A stretch of DNA of 13,723 nt, taken from the NCBI GenBank assembly GCA_947254385.1, contig CAMYCP010000014.1:1-13723 (forward strand), in the 5' to 3' direction. This document shows, piece after piece, positions 1 to 8,070 of the stretch. The notes beneath the pieces are model-generated. The model saw nothing but the letters and a program-made list of their open reading frames with translations, was not told where the DNA came from and did no database searches. Numbering within the stretch: the stretch's first letter is position 1; each line of letters begins with the position of its first letter. A program made the position numbers and the translations under genes. This DNA is from an uncultured Filifactor sp. (GTDB taxonomy: Bacteria; Bacillota; Clostridia; Peptostreptococcales; Filifactoraceae).

Positions 1-243
1 ACTTACAATATAGTTGACTTAAAAATTGCAATTTTTTGTTTATTTTATGCTTTGTTGTATATTATGAAGTTTCGTGTTTTTGTCAAAATTTATAAAATTT
101 TCTTAAAAATTACACGGGGATTTGCGTTTTTCATAAGTTTAAAATTCTTGTGAAGAGTTGTTATTTACATATGTATCATTTGTTAAATTTGTGGTATGCG
201 CATGGTTATGCGTAATTATATTATTATAAGCTGAGGTTTAATT
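1..243. other. AT-rich intergenic/leader region upstream of hprK
   Basis: No convincing gene is seen here on either strand; the stretch is very AT-rich and is dominated by T runs. A TTGACT hexamer at 14-19 resembles a -35 box, but no good -10 box stands 16-18 nt downstream. A near-repeat of TATGCG (around 194-212) lies just before the short upstream ORF. I see no terminator hairpin that would mark the end of an upstream gene. Promoter(s) for hprK must lie here or further upstream, but I cannot place them reliably. Confidence 0.5.
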
Positions 244-336
244 ATGAAACGGATTTTGAATGGGTGCGGCGCTTGTTATGTCGCTTTCACTTTTTACCGC
301 AACTTGAAAACACTCAAAAACTTACAGTCAAAATGA
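244..336 (+). CDS. Possible 30-codon upstream ORF (leader peptide) overlapping the hprK frame
   Basis: A short reading frame begins with ATG at 244, preceded by TGAGG (232-236) at a 7-nt spacing, which is a plausible ribosome binding site. It encodes about 30 residues starting MKRILNGCGACYVAF, with two cysteines close together (CGAC) and a basic C-terminus. Its TGA stop (334-336) overlaps an ATG (333-335) that lies in the hprK frame, an ATGA arrangement typical of translational coupling. I recognise no family. It could be a leader peptide that tunes hprK translation, a small unrelated peptide, or chance. The ATGA overlap and the spaced SD are seen directly; any regulatory role is inference. 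Confidence 0.3.
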   Translation: MKRILNGCGACYVAFTFYRNLKTLKNLQSK

Positions 337-371
337 AACTCAGCTTTCATCCGAGCTTAACGCTTAAAGAC

Positions 372-379
372 GGAAGGAG
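372..379 (+). promoter_or_regulatory. hprK ribosome binding site (decides the start)
   Basis: GGAAGGAG ends four nt before ATG 384. It is the strongest Shine-Dalgarno match in the region and selects 384 over the in-frame upstream starts at 264 and 333. Confidence 0.75.
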
Positions 380-383
380 CATT

Positions 384-1328
384 ATGGCTGAAAACAATTT
401 ACACGATAAAATTTCGGTAAAACGTATGATACGTGATTTAAACATAAATGTAGTTACAATACCTGAGGATAAAGATTATTTTGTAAGTAATTCCGACATT
501 AACCGCCCCGGGATACAGCTTGCAGGATTTTACGAGCATTTTCCGAAAGATCGGATACAGGTGATAGGCAAGGTTGAACACACATATCTTTTGTCCATGA
601 GCGAAAATAAGCAGCGCGAGGTGCTGGATAAATATTTTTCTTATGATATTCCCGCCGTTATAATTGCACGAGGTGAAAAACCAAATGAAATTTTTATCGA
701 GACCGCCAAAAAATATAAGCGTGTCGTATTGACTACCGATATGCCTACCACGCATTTTATAAACAAGCTGGCGGCGTATATAGATGATTTGATTGCACCG
801 TGTGAGGTTATAAGCGGGGTGCTTGTGGATGTGGACGGCATCGGAATTTTAATCAAGGGCGAGAGCGGTATCGGCAAGAGCGAAACGGCACTGGAACTTA
901 TAAGGCGAGGACATCGTTTGATTGCGGATGACGTGGTCGAGATAAAAAAACTTGCCGACAATCATCTGGTCGGACGTGCGCCGGAAATTACCCAAAATCT
1001 TATGGAAATACGAGGCATAGGACTTATAAACATTCGCCAGTTGTTCGGTATAGGTGCGGTAAAACCGTATATGGGGATAGATATGGTGGTGTATCTGGAA
1101 AGTTTGAATCCTGCCAAATATTATGAAAGGTTGGGGCTTGAGAGCGAATACGAGGAGATTTTTGAAGTTGCGCTTGAAAAAGTGACCGTGCCGGTAATTC
1201 CCGGCAAGAACCTTTCCATTGTAATTGAGATTGCGGCACGCAATTTCAGACAAAAAGCCATGGGATACAATACCGCTCGTGAATTTGATCGGGCGCTTTT
1301 GGAGGAGATAGCGTCTAAAGATAAATAA
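384..1328 (+). CDS. hprK: HPr kinase/phosphorylase
   Basis: This bifunctional cytosolic enzyme phosphorylates HPr of the PTS on its regulatory serine and removes that phosphate, controlling carbon catabolite repression in low-GC Gram-positives. From the chosen start the protein has 314 residues, the usual family length (about 310). It shows the Walker A/P-loop GESGIGKS (159-166), the conserved His in TTHFINKLAAY (122-132), the DD pair (182-183), and the family signature LVGRAPEITQNLMEIRGIG (about 195-213). The N-terminal half (1-130) is the usual variable domain. The start at 384 is favoured because GGAAGGAG lies just upstream and the longer frame from 264 adds 40 residues unlike the family. 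An ATG at 333, overlapped by the stop of a short upstream ORF, remains an alternative. A 257-nt AT-rich gap without a clear terminator separates it from the next gene. Confidence 0.95.
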   Translation: MAENNLHDKISVKRMIRDLNINVVTIPEDKDYFVSNSDINRPGIQLAGFYEHFPKDRIQVIGKVEHTYLLSMSENKQREVLDKYFSYDIPAVIIARGEKPNEIFIETAKKYKRVVLTTDMPTTHFINKLAAYIDDLIAPCEVISGVLVDVDGIGILIKGESGIGKSETALELIRRGHRLIADDVVEIKKLADNHLVGRAPEITQNLMEIRGIGLINIRQLFGIGAVKPYMGIDMVVYLESLNPAKYYERLGLESEYEEIFEVALEKVTVPVIPGKNLSIVIEIAARNFRQKAMGYNTAREFDRALLEEIASKDK

Positions 1329-1585
1329 ATTTTGATATTTTATTTTCTAAAACTTATAAAAATTCGGTTTCAGAAATAAAACGTTGATTTTATAATATGT
1401 TTAATTCTTTTTTAATTTCTATCAGCTTTTTAAGATGTCTATACCGATTTTTTAAACGCAAATTTGTACGGAATTTATTATAAACTTGTATTAAATTGAA
1501 AATTAATACTACAATTTATTGAATATAAACCGGTTTTGTTTTTGTAAGATTTATCGTATGGGTATAATTATAGAGGAATTTAAAA

Positions 1586-3751
1586 ATGCAGATGAAAGAT
1601 GTATATATAGATCCCTTGGTTAAGCGTATTATGGATATGCTGGAATTTAAAGGTTATGCGGCATATTATGTGGGCGGTGGGCTTAGAGATTTTTTTTTAA
1701 AGCGTGAAAAAACGGATTATGACATTGCAACGTCCGCTACCGTGGAAGAGATGAAAGAAATTTTTAAAGATTTCAATATCAATACCAAAGGCGCAAAGTA
1801 CGGTAATATAAGGATAGAATATCAAGAAGAACAAAATTCTCCGATGTATCAAGTTGAAATAACCACGTTTCGTAAAGAGGGGACTTATTTTGATTTTCGT
1901 CATCCGAGCGAGGTCGAATTTGTCGACGATATATATATCGATCTTAAGCGCCGTGATTTTACCGTGAACGCCATGGCGTACAATCCGAAAACCGGTTTGA
2001 TAGACCCGTATGACGGTTTGAACGATATAAGGCTTAAAAGATTGCGTACTATAGGTTCACCTATGGATAAGTTTGAAGAGGATGCTCTCCGTATGATGCG
2101 TGCGGTGAGATTTTCGGCACAACTTAATTTTGACATAGAGGAGGAGACTTTTGACGCAATCAAAATCAATGCCCACCTTATCGGCAAAATCGGACGGGAT
2201 CGTATAAAGGACGAATTTTCCAAACTGATACTCTCAAATCACCCCGCCAAAGGAGTTAGACTGCTTTTAGAAAGCGGTTTGTTGGAATACGTATTGCCGG
2301 ATCTTGCGAAAAGTTTTGAACTGTACGATAAGATAAGCACGGCGGAAGGAGCAATGTTTGAACATCTTATATTAATTTTGGACGCCTCGCCCAAAGTCCT
2401 TGAAGCGCGAATTGCGGCGTTACTTCACGATATGCACCTTGCAATACTCACACCGCATACATTTGACGAGAATACCGTAAGCAATTTCAGAACCAATATG
2501 ATTTTCATGATTTTAAAGTATTTAAGGTACAACAAAAGTGTCATAGATACGGTAAATAAATATGTTCAATATATGGATACGGATTTATCCAAGCTGAACA
2601 AAGAAGAGAAAAACAAATTTTTATCGGTATATAAAAGAGAAGAACTTCACATCGCAAAGGAACTTAAGGCGCTGAACGATATGTACAGCTTGAAAAACAA
2701 TGTTCAAAAACTGTATGCGGGATCGGATTTTAAGAGTAAGGATAAAAAAAGAGAGCTTATAACTAAAAAACAACTTAATATCAGCGGTTACGACATAATG
2801 AAAATCGGATTTTCGGATACTCAAATCGGTGAGATTATCAACGTTTTATATAAAAAAGTACTCGATAACGATTCACTTAATAAAAAAAATATTCTCAAAG
2901 CGGAAGCTGAAAAAATGTATGAACAAAAATGCGGAGGCGTTATTATGAATTATGATCAAATTATAAGAAATCTTAAAAGTACACGTGATTTCAAAGAAAA
3001 ACAGGTCGACAGGAAGGTACTTGAAGATTTTATTTTAAAAGCGAAGGCTCAAAATTTGCCGTATGAAGGCAGCTTAAGTTTTAATCTTGTATATGACGCT
3101 TATAAGGTAACTGAAGATATGAAAGGTAAAACAGGTTACTACGGCAAACTTATAAAGGCACCGCACTATATTGCGGTTATCGGTGAAGATGATTTTAAAA
3201 ACAAAGTCGATACGGGATATGCGCTGGAATACATCAGATTTTTAGCTGAAGATTCCTCCATAGGCACGTGCTGGCTCGAAGTTTCAAACGACAAGGCGCT
3301 CAAAACGGCGCTCGGAGCGGAAAATGGTGAAATTCTCGCCATTTTGGCTATAGGTTATCCGTATGAGGGATTTTTTAAAAAAGATATTGAACATAAGAGC
3401 GAACGCAATTCCCCGTCCGACATAGTTTTCAATGAAAAATGGAACGAAAATATGTTGTGGGAAGATTTGTATAACAGAGGCTTAGGTGAAGAATTTTCTC
3501 TTGTGAGATATGCTCCGTCTTCCAAAAATGAACAACCGTGGCAATTTGTCCTGAAAGACGACAAAATAATTCTCGCCGTATCCAAAAAATCCGAATTTGC
3601 GCTTGAAACGGGGATAATAATGTTATATGTGGAAACGGTTTTCAAGAGTCACAATATAAAACGTATCCCGTTTGAAGAATTCAGGGCGGAACTTACAAAA
3701 GATGTTGAATGTCCCGATGATTATGAAATCAGGGCATTATACAGAATATAA
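1586..3751 (+). CDS. cca: CCA tRNA nucleotidyltransferase fused to nitroreductase-family domain
   Basis: The 721-residue frame joins two proteins. Residues 1 to about 450 form a class II CCA-adding enzyme, which builds or repairs the tRNA 3' CCA end: motif A GGGLRD (30-35), catalytic carboxylates DYD (44-46), RRDFTVNAMA (122-131), and EEDALRMMRAVRF (164-176). An HD-like segment follows (H260, H281-D282), but the usual HDIGKP continuation is HDMHLA, so the HD phosphohydrolase site looks degenerate. Residues 454-721 resemble FMN-dependent nitroreductases of the TM1586 type, with RYAPSSKNEQPW (641-652) typical of the family. The junction carries GGAGG 7 nt before an in-frame ATG (2945), so the nitroreductase may also be made alone (268 residues). 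A GAGGA (1573-1577) supports the 1586 start. The fusion could be real, a lost stop, or an indel: one extra A in the A6 run at 2910-2915 would end cca at TGA just ahead of this SD. Confidence 0.85.
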   Translation: MQMKDVYIDPLVKRIMDMLEFKGYAAYYVGGGLRDFFLKREKTDYDIATSATVEEMKEIFKDFNINTKGAKYGNIRIEYQEEQNSPMYQVEITTFRKEGTYFDFRHPSEVEFVDDIYIDLKRRDFTVNAMAYNPKTGLIDPYDGLNDIRLKRLRTIGSPMDKFEEDALRMMRAVRFSAQLNFDIEEETFDAIKINAHLIGKIGRDRIKDEFSKLILSNHPAKGVRLLLESGLLEYVLPDLAKSFELYDKISTAEGAMFEHLILILDASPKVLEARIAALLHDMHLAILTPHTFDENTVSNFRTNMIFMILKYLRYNKSVIDTVNKYVQYMDTDLSKLNKEEKNKFLSVYKREELHIAKELKALNDMYSLKNNVQKLYAGSDFKSKDKKRELITKKQLNISGYDIMKIGFSDTQIGEIINVLYKKVLDNDSLNKKNILKAEAEKMYEQKCGGVIMNYDQIIRNLKSTRDFKEKQVDRKVLEDFILKAKAQNLPYEGSLSFNLVYDAYKVTEDMKGKTGYYGKLIKAPHYIAVIGEDDFKNKVDTGYALEYIRFLAEDSSIGTCWLEVSNDKALKTALGAENGEILAILAIGYPYEGFFKKDIEHKSERNSPSDIVFNEKWNENMLWEDLYNRGLGEEFSLVRYAPSSKNEQPWQFVLKDDKIILAVSKKSEFALETGIIMLYVETVFKSHNIKRIPFEEFRAELTKDVECPDDYEIRALYRI
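2933..2947 (+). promoter_or_regulatory. Internal ribosome binding site and start codon for the nitroreductase domain
   Basis: GGAGG (2933-2937) stands 7 nt before ATG 2945-2947, in frame with the upstream CCA enzyme. The spacing is optimal, and the ATG falls exactly where nitroreductase homology begins (MNYDQIIRNLKSTRDF). This suggests an ancestral or still active separate start. Confidence 0.6.
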
Positions 3752-3762
3752 AGGATGTGAAA

Positions 3763-5931
3763 ATGGATTTAAGTGTATTAAATCCCGAACAACTCAAGGC
3801 GGTGGAGACTACCGAAGGGCCGCTGCTCGTTTTGGCGGGAGCGGGTTCGGGCAAGACCAAGGTTATAACGTACCGCATAGCAAATATTATAGAACAAGGC
3901 ACCTCTGAATATTCAATCCTTGCGCTCACTTTTACCAACAAAGCGGCGCGTGAGATGAGAGAGCGACTCGAAACTTTGCTCAAAAAAGACGTGTCGGGAA
4001 TGTGGATCGGTACGTTTCACTCCATGTGCCTCAGAATACTTCATAAACATATAGAAAAACTCGGATATTCCAAAAATTTCGGCATATACGCCGCAGCGGA
4101 GCAGACAGCGGTGATAAAAGCGTGTATGGCAGAGAGCGAAATAAACAAGGACAAATTTAAGCCGTCATTTTTTTTAAGCTCGATTTCAAACCGCAAAAAT
4201 GTGTTGGAAAGCTCCGACGACATGGCAAAGAAAGCAGGAGATGACTATATCGAAAATCTAATTTTAAAAGTTTACCGTTTATATCAGCAAAAACTCAAAC
4301 TTGCTGATGCGGTGGATTTTGACGATATAATAATGCTCACGGTAAAACTCTTCACTAATTTTCCTGCAATTTGTGAAGAGTACTCCAAAAAATTCAGATA
4401 TATTCTGGTGGACGAATATCAAGACACCAACTTTGCGCAGTATCGCCTTATAAGCATGTTGTCGTCGTTTCACGGCAATATCTGCGTGGTGGGCGACGAC
4501 GATCAGTCGATATACGGCTGGAGAGGGGCGGATTTACGCAATATTCTCGATTTTGAAAAAGAGAACAAAAAGACGTGCGTGATTAAACTTGAAAGAAACT
4601 ATCGCTCCACCAAACCGATTTTGGATGCGGCGTATGCCGTGATTTCCCAAAACGTCGGGCGCAAGGATAAACATTTGTGGACATCACACACGGACGGCGA
4701 AAAAATATTGTTACTTAAAAATATGGATGAAAAAGACGAGGCAAATCGTATTTCCTCCATGATAAACGACCTTATAGAGCGTGATCATGTGTCTCCCGAC
4801 GAGATTGCGGTATTGTACCGTATGAACGCTCAATCCCGTGCCATAGAGGAAAGCCTTGTTTCAAAGAACATCCGCTACAGAGTGTACGGTTCGCTTAAAT
4901 ACTACGAACGCAAGGAAATAAAGGATATTTTCGCCTACCTTAAGTTTATAAGCAATCACAAGGATGATATATCGTTCAGGCGCATAATAAACGAGCCTAA
5001 ACGGGCGATAGGCTTAAAAACTTTAGAAAAACTTGAAAATAACGCTTTGGACGGAGAAAGTATGTATGATGCGATAAAAGCGGAAAGGTTTGACGGAATA
5101 TCCTCCGCCACGGCGAAAAAACTCACCGCTTTTATAGACATGATAGACGATTTGACGAAAAAAGCCGGGGAAATTTCTTTGGAAGAACTTTACCGCAGCG
5201 TAATAAAACTTTCGGGATATGAAGATATGCTTAAAAAAGAAGAGACTCCCGAAAATACGGCACGGCTTGACAATCTGGAAGAATTCGTGTCCGTGATAAA
5301 CGACTATACTTCACGCACGGAAGATTCAAATCTTGCTGATTTCTTAACTTCCGTGTCGCTTGCGTCACAGCAGGACGTAGGAGACGATGAACAAAGTGCC
5401 GTGTCGCTTATGACACTTCATAGTTCAAAGGGGTTGGAGTTTGATACGGTATTTTTGGCAGGAATGGAGGAGGGAATATTTCCGACTTCCCGTGCGCTTG
5501 AAAACGACATCGGCATGGAAGAAGAACGCCGACTTTGCTATGTCGGAATGACACGTGCCAAGAGAAGGCTTATCTTAAGTTATTCCGTGAGGCGTATGCT
5601 TTATGGCAACACGAACAATCAGACGCCGTCCAGATTTTTGCACGATATTCCCCAAGATATAATCGAAACTTTCAAAATCAAGTACCAACCGGCTAAAAAC
5701 ACACTCACAAACAAATACAAAGCAAAATATAACTACAACAACCGTTCGTCACCCGATGAAAATAAAAGCACGGAAAATTTAGCAAAAATTAAACCGGGAG
5801 ATAAAATAAAACACCCGCTCTTTGGAGTCGGAACGATTGTAAGCTCTGAGGGTACGATGTATACGGTATCTTTTGAAAAAAAAGGTGTCAAAAAAATTGA
5901 TTTAAGCCGTGTGAAAGTAAAACTTCTTTAA
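3763..5931 (+). CDS. pcrA: UvrD/PcrA-type superfamily 1 DNA helicase
   Basis: ATP-dependent 3'-5' DNA helicase of the UvrD/Rep/PcrA group, acting in nucleotide excision repair, removal of RecA filaments and rolling-circle replication. From ATG 3763 it has 722 residues. All SF1A motifs are visible: Walker A AGAGSGKT (25-32), Ia LALTFTNKAAREM, GTFHSMCLRIL, Walker B VDEYQDT, III GDDDQSIYGWRGAD, IV LERNYRST, V TLHSSKGLEFDTVF and VI EEERRLCYVGMTRAKRRL. The last ~45 residues (KPGDKIKHPLFGVGTIV onwards) match the Tudor-like RNA-polymerase-binding tail of PcrA. AAGGAT (3751-3756) precedes it; a GTG at 3757 is too close to that SD, so 3763 is preferred. It starts 11 nt after the cca-nitroreductase stop, implying co-transcription. 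Element E1 begins 12 nt after its stop and no terminator intervenes. Confidence 0.95.
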   Translation: MDLSVLNPEQLKAVETTEGPLLVLAGAGSGKTKVITYRIANIIEQGTSEYSILALTFTNKAAREMRERLETLLKKDVSGMWIGTFHSMCLRILHKHIEKLGYSKNFGIYAAAEQTAVIKACMAESEINKDKFKPSFFLSSISNRKNVLESSDDMAKKAGDDYIENLILKVYRLYQQKLKLADAVDFDDIIMLTVKLFTNFPAICEEYSKKFRYILVDEYQDTNFAQYRLISMLSSFHGNICVVGDDDQSIYGWRGADLRNILDFEKENKKTCVIKLERNYRSTKPILDAAYAVISQNVGRKDKHLWTSHTDGEKILLLKNMDEKDEANRISSMINDLIERDHVSPDEIAVLYRMNAQSRAIEESLVSKNIRYRVYGSLKYYERKEIKDIFAYLKFISNHKDDISFRRIINEPKRAIGLKTLEKLENNALDGESMYDAIKAERFDGISSATAKKLTAFIDMIDDLTKKAGEISLEELYRSVIKLSGYEDMLKKEETPENTARLDNLEEFVSVINDYTSRTEDSNLADFLTSVSLASQQDVGDDEQSAVSLMTLHSSKGLEFDTVFLAGMEEGIFPTSRALENDIGMEEERRLCYVGMTRAKRRLILSYSVRRMLYGNTNNQTPSRFLHDIPQDIIETFKIKYQPAKNTLTNKYKAKYNYNNRSSPDENKSTENLAKIKPGDKIKHPLFGVGTIVSSEGTMYTVSFEKKGVKKIDLSRVKVKLL

Positions 5932-5943
5932 AGAAAAAATGTA

Positions 5944-6122
5944 AAGAAATCTTTGAACCTTTAGGTTCGTGAGATGAATTGACACAATAAAAGTATGGTA
6001 GGAACTACCATTTAATTACGCTTGTAAACTTTACGTAAGACGGTAGAGTAATCTTTTAGATTATGAAATGCGGCAGAGGATGAAGAAGAAGCACCTGACC
6101 CGAAGTTTCGTGTGTAGTTCAC
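5944..6122 (+). mobile_element. Structured element E1: IS200/IS605-like non-autonomous element / omega-RNA-like sequence
   Basis: Homologous to E2 (11229-11467): both begin AAGAAATCTTTGAACCTTTA and end GTGTGTAGTTCAC. Visible folds are GAACC-TTTA-GGTTC (5955-5968), TGGTAG-GAA-CTACCA (5996-6010) and GTAATCT-TTT-AGATTAT (6048-6064). The core ACGGTAGAG (6040-6048) is shared with E3. Subterminal hairpins at both ends plus a terminal TTCAC resemble IS200/IS605 (Y1 transposase) ends, whose right end also forms the 3' part of TnpB omega-RNA. The expected 3' hairpin is decayed (CGAAGTTTCG). A TTGACA at 5979-5984 matches the -35 position of the E2 promoter, but the -10 segment present in E2 is missing. 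No transposase or nuclease ORF is inside. It lies between pcrA and dut in the same orientation. The paired repeat is seen directly; the family is inferred, and the exact ends are uncertain by a few nt. Confidence 0.6.
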
Positions 6123-6210
6123 TAATTAGTTGTATAAAAATTTCAGTATTATTTTTCTTATAAAATTTTTGTAACGCAACTTTATTATAAATTCAACCCA
6201 GGGGGCATAG

Positions 6211-6651
6211 ATGAAACTTGAAATTCAAAAAATAGACGAGAACGCTTTTTTGCCCGATTATGCACATCCGACCGATTCCGGAATGGACCTTTATTCCGCT
6301 GAAGAAAAGCTCATAAAATCGGGAGAAACGGCGGTAATTCGTACGGGCATAAAAATAAAACTCCCCCCCGATACAGAGGCGCAAATAAGACCCAAGAGCG
6401 GGCTTGCCGTAAAACATTCTCTAACGGTATTAAATACTCCGGGTACGATAGATGAGGGTTATAGGGGCGAGATATGTGTGATTATGATAAATCTTGGCAA
6501 GTCGGATTTTGACGTGAAAATCGGCTCAAAAATAGCGCAGATGGTAATATCGCCCGTTATGCGCGTCGAAATAGCGGAAGTTTCCAAAATAAAATCCGAT
6601 ACCGACCGCGGTGAAGACAAATTCGGTTCTACGGGAAACATGAAAAAATAA
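6211..6651 (+). CDS. dut: dUTP diphosphatase (dUTPase)
   Basis: Trimeric dUTPase hydrolysing dUTP to dUMP and pyrophosphate, which keeps uracil out of DNA and supplies dUMP for dTMP synthesis. The 146-residue length fits the family. All five motifs are present in order: DSGMDL (22-27), RPKSGL (60-65), NTPGTIDEGYRGE (75-87, with catalytic Asp81 and Tyr84), GSKIAQM (105-111), and the C-terminal lid RGEDKFGSTG (133-142). AGGGGG (about 6199-6204) precedes the ATG. It starts 88 nt after element E1 and ends 20 nt before the aminopeptidase gene, so it probably heads, or lies within, a dut-M18-rseC-recA transcription unit. Confidence 0.95.
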   Translation: MKLEIQKIDENAFLPDYAHPTDSGMDLYSAEEKLIKSGETAVIRTGIKIKLPPDTEAQIRPKSGLAVKHSLTVLNTPGTIDEGYRGEICVIMINLGKSDFDVKIGSKIAQMVISPVMRVEIAEVSKIKSDTDRGEDKFGSTGNMKK

Positions 6652-6671
6652 ATTTAGAAAGAGGTAATTTA

Positions 6672-8039
6672 ATGAAAATGTACGATTGGATACAAAAAAG
6701 CGGCAGACTTGAAAAAATTGACGAATGTGCCGCCGAATATATTGATTTTTTAACTGCCGGCAAGACGGAGAGATTATGCGTAAAAGAAATTGTAAAAAAA
6801 GCTGAAAACAAAGGGTTTGTTGAGTTTAACAGCGTAAAAAAACTTGAAATCGGACAAAAATTATATGTAAACCACAAAGGAAAATCCGTGTTTTTGTTTG
6901 TAATCGGCAAAAAACCGCTGGAAGAGGGGCTTAACATAGTTGGAGCGCATATAGATTCGCCGAGACTTGATTTAAAAGGAAATCCCCTGTACGAAGATTC
7001 AAACCTTGCACTTTTAAAGACGCATTATTACGGAGGAATAAAAAAATATCAATGGGGCTGCGTACCTTTGGCGCTGGTTGGAGTAGTTTACACCAAAGAC
7101 GGAAAAAAAGTGGAAATTGAAATCGGCTTAAAAGACGAAGACCCCGTATTTTGTGTAAACGACCTTTTAATTCACCTTGCCGCCAAACAAATGCAGAAAA
7201 AAGCGGCGGAAGTTATAGAGGGAGAACAACTCAACATCGTGTTCGCTCATATGCCGGGCGAAGTTAAGGAAAATGCGGAAAAATCCGAAGCCGTAAAACA
7301 AAACGTGCTTAAGCTCTTGAAAGATAGATACGGAATTGAAGAAGAAGATTTCATTTCTGCCGAAATTGAGGCGGTTCCGGCGGTAAAAGCCAAATATGTC
7401 GGAATTGATAAAGGTTTGATAGGTAGCTACGGGCAGGATGACAGGATTTGTTCGTTTACGGCGATGCGTGCGATACTGGACGTTGATGCTCCCGAACGTA
7501 CGGCGTGCGTTATTCTTGCCGACAAAGAAGAAATCGGCTCCGTCGGAAATACCGGAATGAACTCGCTTGCTCTGGAAAATGTCGTATCGGAACTTATAGA
7601 TAAAGAGGGCGAATATAGCGCTCTTAAGGTGAGACGGGCGCTCTACAACTCCAAGGTACTTTCCTCTGATGTAAACGCCGCATTCGATCCGAGTTTTCCG
7701 GACGTAATGGACAAGAAGAACTGTTCTTATATCGGACAAGGTATAGCCTTGACCAAATACACGGGATCTCGCGGTAAATCCGGCAGTAACGACGCCAATG
7801 CCGAATTTATGTACGAAGTACGCAAAATATTCAATGACGCCGACGTACTCTGGCAAATAGGAGAACTCGGCAAAGTAGACGAAGGCGGCGGCGGAACTAT
7901 AGCCTGCTATCTGTCGCATTACGGTGCGGAAGTTGTGGATTGCGGGCCGGCTGTTTTGAATATGCACTCACCGTTCGAGCTTTCAAGCAAGGTGGATGTG
8001 TACAGTGCTTACATGGCATACAACGCATTTTTGAAATAA
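6672..8039 (+). CDS. M18-family aminopeptidase (aspartyl aminopeptidase-like)
   Basis: Cytosolic dinuclear-zinc aminopeptidase of family M18, releasing N-terminal residues from peptides. The 455 residues match the usual bacterial length. Metal and catalytic elements are visible in family order: VGAHIDSPRLDL (His93, Asp95), GSYGQDDR (Asp256-Asp257, bridging position), ADKEEIGSVG (Glu286-Glu287), SSDVNAAFDP (331-340), SGSNDANAEF (370-379) and the C-terminal NMHSPFELSS with His432. GAGG about 10 nt upstream supports ATG 6672; a second ATG two codons on is possible. It is 20 nt after dut and 31 nt before the RseC-family gene, so co-transcription is likely. Substrate preference (acidic versus neutral N-termini) cannot be read from sequence. 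Confidence 0.93.
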   Translation: MKMYDWIQKSGRLEKIDECAAEYIDFLTAGKTERLCVKEIVKKAENKGFVEFNSVKKLEIGQKLYVNHKGKSVFLFVIGKKPLEEGLNIVGAHIDSPRLDLKGNPLYEDSNLALLKTHYYGGIKKYQWGCVPLALVGVVYTKDGKKVEIEIGLKDEDPVFCVNDLLIHLAAKQMQKKAAEVIEGEQLNIVFAHMPGEVKENAEKSEAVKQNVLKLLKDRYGIEEEDFISAEIEAVPAVKAKYVGIDKGLIGSYGQDDRICSFTAMRAILDVDAPERTACVILADKEEIGSVGNTGMNSLALENVVSELIDKEGEYSALKVRRALYNSKVLSSDVNAAFDPSFPDVMDKKNCSYIGQGIALTKYTGSRGKSGSNDANAEFMYEVRKIFNDADVLWQIGELGKVDEGGGGTIACYLSHYGAEVVDCGPAVLNMHSPFELSSKVDVYSAYMAYNAFLK

Positions 8040-8070
8040 TTTAAAGATTTTTGTAAAACGGGTGATGTAG

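Noticed and set aside
264..383. N-terminal 40-residue extension of HprK from 264
   Set aside because: It is unlike the family, and the strong SD at 372-379 and the normal protein length support ATG 384.
849..1253. 134-codon open frame on the - strand opposite hprK
   Set aside because: It is antisense to the conserved HprK catalytic domain and has no recognisable protein features.
1352..1399. TTATAAAA/TTTTATAA inverted repeat after hprK as a terminator
   Set aside because: Arms are purely A-T with a long loop; not a credible GC-rich stem.
1486..1515. TTGTAT-18-TACAAT as a cca promoter
   Set aside because: The -35 box matches only three consensus bases and the region is very AT-rich; not strong enough to list as a feature.
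1563..1568. TATAAT just before the cca start as its promoter
   Set aside because: Transcription would start inside the ribosome binding site (about 1574), and no -35 box sits at 17 nt; a chance match in AT-rich DNA is more likely.
3757..3759. GTG 3757 as the helicase start
   Set aside because: It lies immediately after the SD AAGGAT, too close for initiation; ATG 3763 has proper spacing and begins the conserved MDLSVLNPEQ.
5955..5968. GAACCTTTAGGTTC as a LexA/SOS box (also at 11240-11253)
   Set aside because: The Gram-positive SOS box needs GAAC-N4-GTTC. Here the spacing is six bases, the site is downstream of genes, and it is part of the repeated E1/E2 left hairpin.
6136..6170. AAAAATTT/AAATTTTT inverted repeat after E1 as a terminator
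   Set aside because: The stem is A-T only with a 19-nt loop and no separate T run; too weak.
7167..7967. 266-codon open frame on the - strand opposite the M18 gene
   Set aside because: It is entirely antisense to a gene with clear family motifs, has no ribosome binding site support and reads like a low-quality shadow frame.
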